Source: Sitta carolinensis (taxonomy: Eukaryota > Chordata > Aves > Passeriformes > Sittidae). Taken from it: 64,000 nt of DNA. Where the stretch lies: positions 6,701,859 to 6,765,858 of the forward strand of contig CM063287.1 in assembly GCA_032173965.1 (NCBI GenBank), in the 5' to 3' direction. Shown one piece after another: positions 58,501 to 64,000 of the stretch. The first letter of the stretch is position 1; every line of letters starts with the position of its first letter. A model generated the notes under the pieces. That model ran no database searches, was not told the origin of the DNA, and saw nothing but the letters and a program-made list of their open reading frames with translations. The position numbers and the translations under genes were made by a program.

Positions 58501-60081
58501 TTATGAAAACCAAACTACTACCTTATCTTTAGGTGAAGTGCCTCTTTTCTTTCTTTGTATGTCACAAATAACTTTTGCCTTCTGTTTGAATGTTTGCAGC
58601 CTGTCCCCCTGGGCTTTTCTCAGACTGGCTCCCTTTATGTATCTGTCTTCTCATCATTGACCCACTTTAGTTCATACTCTCTTTGGCTATGAAGCAGGCT
58701 TCTATTTAATTAGCATTGAATCTCCTGCTGCTGTATGTAGCCTACAGTCCTAAGATGTCTCAGACAATTCTGTAGTTTGTGACTCCGGCTGCCTTCTCTG
58801 ATTTTGAAATTATCAGTTATTTCAAACTTAGCTGAATTCCAACTTGTCTTGAGATTGCTAATAAAATGAGCTAATGAAATAGGCTCAAATGCTAAGCCCT
58901 CTTGAGTTTGTTTCTCTTGTGTAAAATCAATATTAATGATCACCCTATTTCTTCCTAACCACTCAGCTGCTCCAGGCTTAATAGTTTTTGAAAGAATTAA
59001 CCTTGTATTAATTGCAGAACTAGCAATAAATAAACAAATTAGCTGATTTATAGTACTCCTGCATTCTAGTTAGCAGCTCATCTCTTAACATGAATGACAG
59101 ACGATTTTAGAGTGACTAACTCATGCAGACCTTTTAGGAAAATGTGATTAGCAGTTCTGATTAATGACTCTTCACTGTTTTTGCATTTGAGATTCAAAGA
59201 AAAAGGGTTTTGCTCCTATTGAATAGCAAGGGTCTCTGATATTAGAAGAGTGTCACTTCTTCAAGGGTGATATATTTTAAAAGTAGGGTCTAATTAGTAA
59301 AAGTATTTCTCCAAGTTGTCCCTAAAATCCCCTTGTCATCAGCTTTCTGCAGAAAGACCCCCTGTGTGTGTATGCCCCAATTCCCTGGTTCTTCTCATTG
59401 CTTCATGTCCCCCACCCCTCTGAACACTTGGCCCCCACTCAAGTGGCTCTGGTGTGACCTGGCAGAGACTGGGAAATGCTGTGCATGTCATGTGTGCCTT
59501 GGCCTTCTGGGCCAGGGGAAAATGTGCAACTGGCAGGAGGAGGTCTGGTTGGGGAAAGGGAGGAGATAAATCCCTGCTACACTGTGCTCCCCCTGGCAGG
59601 CACCTGTGCAAACACTGATTATTCACCAACACTGAAAAATCAACGTCCTTTTGGTACCAGTGATTCATACTGCAATTTTTGAACCAAAATAAGCTGTTTA
59701 CCATAACAGGTTGGGTTTGCATTGCTAAATCTTTCTGTTCTAAAACATCCCTTACCAGACAAGGCAAATTAATTTCTCTTTCTTGATGAAAAATTAAAAA
59801 GGTGAGGAATGCCCTCTATGCATTTTTTCAGCTTTCTGAGCATTTTGGAATGGTGGTTGTTCTCATTTTTTACAACTAAACGTACTTAATATATTATGTT
59901 GTGTAATCTTGGACTCTTTTCTTGCTAAGTTAATGCCAAATCCCCATTAACCTCAGTGCAGACAGAAATAGAATTCATTATTAATGTTTATCTGGGAAGA
60001 AGAGATTATTAAACAGATATGTACCTGTACCCTTGTCATGAAATCCTGACTCACAATCTTATAAATAACTTTTTTAAATAG
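55540..60081 (+). other. FAM13C: FAM13C intron 10
   Basis: GT-AG intron of 4.5 kb, phase 0. The first 147 bp stay open in the exon 10 frame. An AATAAA lies near 56330. No other gene is seen. Confidence 0.75.
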
Positions 60082-60165
60082 GATATGACAAAAAAGCAAA
60101 TGGCTTTGGAAAAAATCAATCTTCAGAAATGTCTACTATATTTTGAGAGTATTCATGGACAACCT
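60082..60165 (+). CDS. FAM13C: FAM13C coding exon 11 (28-codon cassette)
   Basis: Encodes residues 435-462, DMTKKQMALEKINLQKCLLY followed by FESIHGQP. This is clearly homologous to FAM13A DMTKDQIANEKVALQKALLY. It is flanked by phase 0 introns on both sides (acceptor TTTAAATAG|, donor CCT|GTAAGT), so inclusion or skipping keeps the frame. The human FAM13C form that I remember reads directly from the exon 10 equivalent into VTK, without these residues. The exon therefore looks alternative, or lost in mammals. Confidence 0.93.
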
Positions 60166-61731
60166 GTAAGTATGCCATGGAAAGATAGGTAAACTAAAAA
60201 TTATCTAACTTCTCTAACCAATATTTTTGGTATATTAAATATATTTAGATGAATTTTACACAGTTAACATAATTTTAGTTATTTCAAACTAATTTTCAGA
60301 TATGTTATTGCCTGATATTGATGAATTTGGTTTATATGATAGAAATTAAAATAAAATAAAAAGTGACTCTTTATCTCTCCATGATTGGAAAATGCAAGAG
60401 TTAAGGATTAAACTGGAAGATTACATATTCACAGCAGATTTGGCTCTGGTATCATGTACGATTAGAATGCTTACCAGCTGAGGAAGGTTTTATATAGGGC
60501 ACCATTTGACATATGAACTACAAAATTACATGACCTGTTGTATGTGTTTGCCTTTACTACACAACAGGATTTAAACTATTACTTAAAATTCAAGTGACTT
60601 CATTGCTGAATGTAGGTGCAAACAGAAAAATGCCACAATATGTAAGATGACGATTTGAAAATTTGTCTACACAGCTGAGGAATTTCTTTTTGATGTCAAT
60701 GTCTGTATTCTTCTGACTGTCTGTTTCTGTCTAGTAGTCGTTGTGGTAGAGGAAAAGGGAACTGGCACCACTGTTTGTCCAAAAATATGCCAGCTGTTAA
60801 AATTATGGTCTGATTCTGACCTCAGTTTTGTTCATCTTCTTTGGGCTAGGAATGAGAGCTGAGGGATGGAGTGAGTGTGCAAGAAGAGTATGAAGAAATC
60901 ATATTTCCTAAGAAGGAAAGCAAAAATTAGTGCAATGTTGAGGTAAAAGAGACTTGATTCAGAGAGAGGAAAGAGAATAACAGGGTGCCTTTGTAGCACA
61001 GGGTTCAGAGAGGGTGTTTCTTCTCAGAGCTGAAGCAGCTCTGTAACAGCAGCCTTCAAACCAGCAGAGTGTTCTGGGGCTGACGTTTGCCCTGCTGATG
61101 TCTGGTATGGCTCAGCACCATCTTCATCCAGACCTACCTGACAAGGTCACACACAGAGGCCACTGACCAGGTTTAAAGCAAAAAACAAAATATCTCTTCT
61201 GGTTTGTTTGCATTCCCTGGAGCTCTTATGTGTTGTAGTTAAATGGAACATGACATGGGAAGAGAAGTGGCCGGGCAGGGATTGGCAAGCCCTGACATTC
61301 TGCAGGGAAGGGTGGCTCTAGAAGTGCTCCCCAAACACTCCATCAGCCAGATGTGTGCAGTGTCACCAGCCTGTGTTTGTCTACTGTCCCCCTTGCTCCT
61401 GCTGGCCAGGCATTTGTCTGTCTGAGCAGCTCTGAACTACTGTCTGTGCCATCAGCCAGTCTGTGTCTCTTCAGACCTGCCGTGTGTTCACTCACCTGAG
61501 CGGGTGCACCTGGGCCCCTCTGCAGCACCAAAATCAGTGAAATTGCACCCAGTGAGTGCTCATAGGCGAGGGAGCTGATGAGCAGAGGCTGAGGGTGGAC
61601 TTGAGAGCAAATGATCCTGTTCGGACATTTTATCACTGAGGAAAATGTTCCTTTGAGGGTGTGGTGACATGGTGTGGTTGGTTGGCTGAGGAGTTGTCTT
61701 GGTTTTGGGGGTTTTTTTCCATGTGGAATTT

Positions 61732-61778
<47 letters not shown>

Positions 61779-62480
61779 CCCCTTAATGCAGTAAGTCAAT
61801 CTAGTGCACAGCTAGTTTCCTTAAGGTATATTTCTTTTATTTGTGAACATTTGTGGCTGGATCAGGTACTTAACACCTGATTTAAAACCATATTCTCTTC
61901 CAAATCAATGCTCCAAATGCTCATGAAAGACCAAGAACAAAGTAAATGAACAGATGGTAAATCCCCATTGTGAAAGGCAGCTCTGGTGAGGATTGCATGC
62001 AGCAATCCTGCATGGAACCAGCTCCATGTGCAGGCTGCAGAGCCGTGCTCTTGGTGCTCTCCATGCCACTGGGCTGATGAGTGGCTTGTCCCAGGCAGGC
62101 TGTGGCATTCCAGCTGCTGTCATCACAGCTAAGGAGGTGAGCTGGCAATGCAAGGCACAGCAGCAGCACATCTGAACTCCTACTGCTCTAGCAGCAGCCT
62201 CAGAGAGACAATCATTTACCCTCTGCCTGGGCATGGGGCTCCAGAAAGTGAGGAAACCATACTGGGTATTCTCCAATTGAAAATTGATAGTCATTTTCCT
62301 TTTTAGAAATTGCATCGATTAAATTATGGTTCCCATGGAATATCTATTGAAGCAAAATATACTTCTGCTTATACTCTTCTAATACTTTTTCCAGCTTCAC
62401 AGGAGAATATGAGATTCTTTTTAATTTACTTTTTATTTTTCAATTTCTAAGGGCTCTGTTTTGTTATGATTTCTCTTTAG
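60166..62480 (+). other. FAM13C: FAM13C intron 11
   Basis: GT-AG intron of 2.3 kb, phase 0, ending ATTTCTCTTTAG. It contains a 46-nt T run at 61733-61778. Nothing else is supported. Confidence 0.78.
61733..61778. repeat. Poly-T run (46 nt)
   Basis: An uninterrupted T46, the longest homopolymer in the window. It could be the tail of a minus-strand retrotransposed copy, but no body, poly-A signal at a typical distance or target duplication is recognised. The exact length is unreliable in any assembly. Confidence 0.9.
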
Positions 62481-62576
62481 GTTACTAAGCAAGAAAAGGG
62501 TCTCATGAAACCTCTTTACGACAGATACAGAATTATCAAGAAACTTCTGGCTGCTCCATCACTGATCACAACAATT
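62481..62576 (+). CDS. FAM13C: FAM13C coding exon 12 (KPLYDRYR motif)
   Basis: Encodes residues 463-494, [20 protein letters not shown] followed by [20 protein letters not shown] is a hallmark of the FAM13 family. Mammalian FAM13C has [20 protein letters not shown] here. Acceptor CTCTTTAG|, donor ATT|GTAAGT. Both flanking introns are phase 0. The frame stays open for 50 codons into the intron, without family similarity. Confidence 0.96.
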
Positions 62577-62724
62577 GTAAGTTGGAAAGAATTCATTCAT
62601 TGTCGAGGAAACATACAAAATGCTTTGTTTGATTTGTACCTGTATGCCCATTTAGCAACAATAGAACTACTGATATCCAAAACACCTGTTCATTGGTTAA
62701 TACTTCAGAGTGTTGATACTTCAT

Positions 62725-62775
62725 AGACAGATAAATAGATAATATATATATATAAATAGATAATAGATAAATAGA
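62725..62775. repeat. Degenerate (TA)n / (GATA)n simple repeat
   Basis: GATAAATA, GATAATATATATATATA and AATAGATAATAGATAAATAG units run together. The block is not a clean array. Confidence 0.8.
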
Positions 62776-63637
62776 GCAAATGCTCTGTATAGTTCAACTT
62801 CTATGCATGCCAGAGGTTCCAGCAGCAGTTTCTGAGGCAAGAACTTCAGTGGGCTGGGTAAGACATAGAAGGCTGGCATTAGTTTTCCATCATGGCAAAC
62901 ATCTGCAACACAGAAGGAAACCTTTATAGGTTTATAGTACTTTAATAATATATTGGTGCAATGGAACAGTACCCTCATAGTGAGTGAAGGCAGTGGAATT
63001 TGGCTACTTGGAAGTTAATTAGCATGTCTACCAAAAATACTAATCTAATAGTAATTGGGGCTAGGTCAATTAAAAAAAAATATTATTGTCTTGTAAGAGG
63101 AGAGTGTAACTTTACACTTCTTTGAAAAATCACAGTGCAAAGCTTTGCACATTTGCACATTGGTATTTCATTGAAAAATTTCACTGAAATTCCCCCTAAG
63201 TGATACTTGTTAAGAGCTTTGCCCTATGGAGTTTTTATGCTTAAGCCTTAGTTTCAATAGTTCAACTTTTTTCCTGAAGATGGAGGAATGTGAGCAAGAC
63301 ACCCATATCAGTCTATTTTAGTTGTTAACACTAGTAGCTATAAAACTGTAGAATCTCTCCCTCCAACTCTTTCACATCAAAACATCTGGATATAATATAC
63401 CCACAGGAGATGTGTGTATATAAGAGGAGTACAAGTTCCAGTCAGACTGCACTGCTAACATAAATACAGAATGTTAGTTAAATCTTTGCTACGTGTAAGG
63501 GCAGGCAGAAATAAATTGCTGGCTGGAGATACTTGGGAGCAGGGCCAACTTCTGTCCTTTTCACTCGTGGTAGGCAATACACAGTAACCCAGTGACCCCA
63601 GGAGTGCCTTCATGAACAGCCTCAGGTAGACCTGGTA

Positions 63638-63671
63638 AACCTTTCAATACGTGTAACCTTTCAATATGTGT
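63638..63671. repeat. 17-bp tandem duplication
   Basis: AACCTTTCAATACGTGT at 63638-63654 is followed directly by the same 17-mer with C to T (a CpG decayed to TpG) at 63655-63671. Confidence 0.92.
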
Positions 63672-63783
63672 AATCTGTTTCTGTAATCCAGGAAGTCAGA
63701 TCCCAACTCTTTATGTTGTCAGCCTATTACTGTGAGTATTGTAATTTAAACAATTAATTTGATAATGTTTTGTGTTTCCCAAG

Positions 63784-63983
63784 CAGGAGGAGGAAGATTC
63801 AGATGAAGACCATTCTCAAAGCAGCCATGAGTTATCATCTGGTCCAATGTCTTGCTTCCCTGTGGAAGAGCACCTGTGTTACTCACAGGAGGAGAGTGAG
63901 CCTGCACATATTTCACCTCTTGATGAAAAGAAAGTTTACAGGCAAACAGCCTTGTCTATGTCCAATTTACATGAGGCAACTAT
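63784..63983 (+). CDS. FAM13C: FAM13C coding exon 13 (acidic segment; last exon in window)
   Basis: Taken from CAG at 63784 it encodes residues 495-560, QEEEDSDEDHSQSSHELSSG onward to LSMSNLHEAT, plus AT of the next Met. It closely follows mammalian QEEEDSDEDRPQG and LSMSNLHEATM. The acceptor region reads CCCAAGCAG, so the exon may begin at 63784 (with Gln) or 63787 (without). The donor is ACTAT|GTAAGT at 63984. The C-terminal coiled-coil exons lie beyond the window. Confidence 0.95.
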
Positions 63984-64000
63984 GTAAGTTCTCTCCTTTT
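63984..64000 (+). other. FAM13C: Start of FAM13C intron 13
   Basis: Consensus donor GTAAGT followed by pyrimidine-rich sequence to the window edge. Intron phase 2. Confidence 0.85.

Larger units (their letters stand above)
62577..63783 (+). other. FAM13C: FAM13C intron 12
   Basis: GT-AG intron of 1.2 kb, phase 0. It holds a degenerate TA/GATA simple repeat (about 62725-62775) and a 17-bp tandem duplication (63638-63671). It ends at a NAGNAG tandem acceptor. Confidence 0.8.

Noticed and set aside
62577..62726. Open continuation of exon 12 into intron 12
   Set aside because: A consensus GTAAGT donor ends the exon, and the continuation has no family similarity.

Overview
The window is vertebrate nuclear DNA, most probably from a bird and plausibly a songbird. 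It is AT-rich and carries few interspersed repeats. It has one old CR1-like fragment, one solo LTR that resembles songbird endogenous-retrovirus LTRs, and homopolymer and simple repeats. Everything coding that I can support belongs to one gene on the + strand: FAM13C (family with sequence similarity 13, member C). It is split into 13 recognisable coding exons between about 20655 and 63983, and its 3' end lies beyond the window. I know the family from memory and ran no search.

Layout: 1-20.3 kb is upstream DNA with no coding exon that I can recognise. It holds a CR1 relic near 2.3 kb, a small degenerate tandem repeat near 6.7 kb and a CpG-enriched block at 19.56-19.94 kb. A CCAAT + TATA promoter candidate lies at 20.31-20.43 kb, about 220 bp ahead of the first recognised start codon. 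The exons are: 1 (20655-20716), 2 (25434-25490), 3 (27136-27334), 4 (31876-31997), 5 (39968-40031), 6 (45508-45658), 7 (50794-51004), 8 (51961-52099), 9 (53431-53512), 10 (55325-55539), 11 (60082-60165), 12 (62481-62576) and 13 (63784-63983). All are bounded by AG/GT, their phases chain without a break, and together they encode 560 residues plus two bases. About 70 C-terminal residues, as judged from the mammalian protein, should lie past the right edge.

The predicted protein is the short FAM13 form without a RhoGAP domain. It has an N-terminal acidic segment with a KEN motif, a poorly conserved middle, a conserved Ser/Pro segment, a basic coiled-coil region, the conserved KPLYDRYR motif and an acidic EEEDSDED segment. 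The points most worth checking are these: the first codons double as a near-ideal splice acceptor; an in-frame upstream ATG has a better context; a 28-codon cassette exon matches FAM13A but is absent from the human FAM13C form I remember; exon 13 has a NAGNAG tandem acceptor beside a possible B56-type docking motif; and introns 5 and 9 hold strong perfect hairpins. I found no entirely new system.
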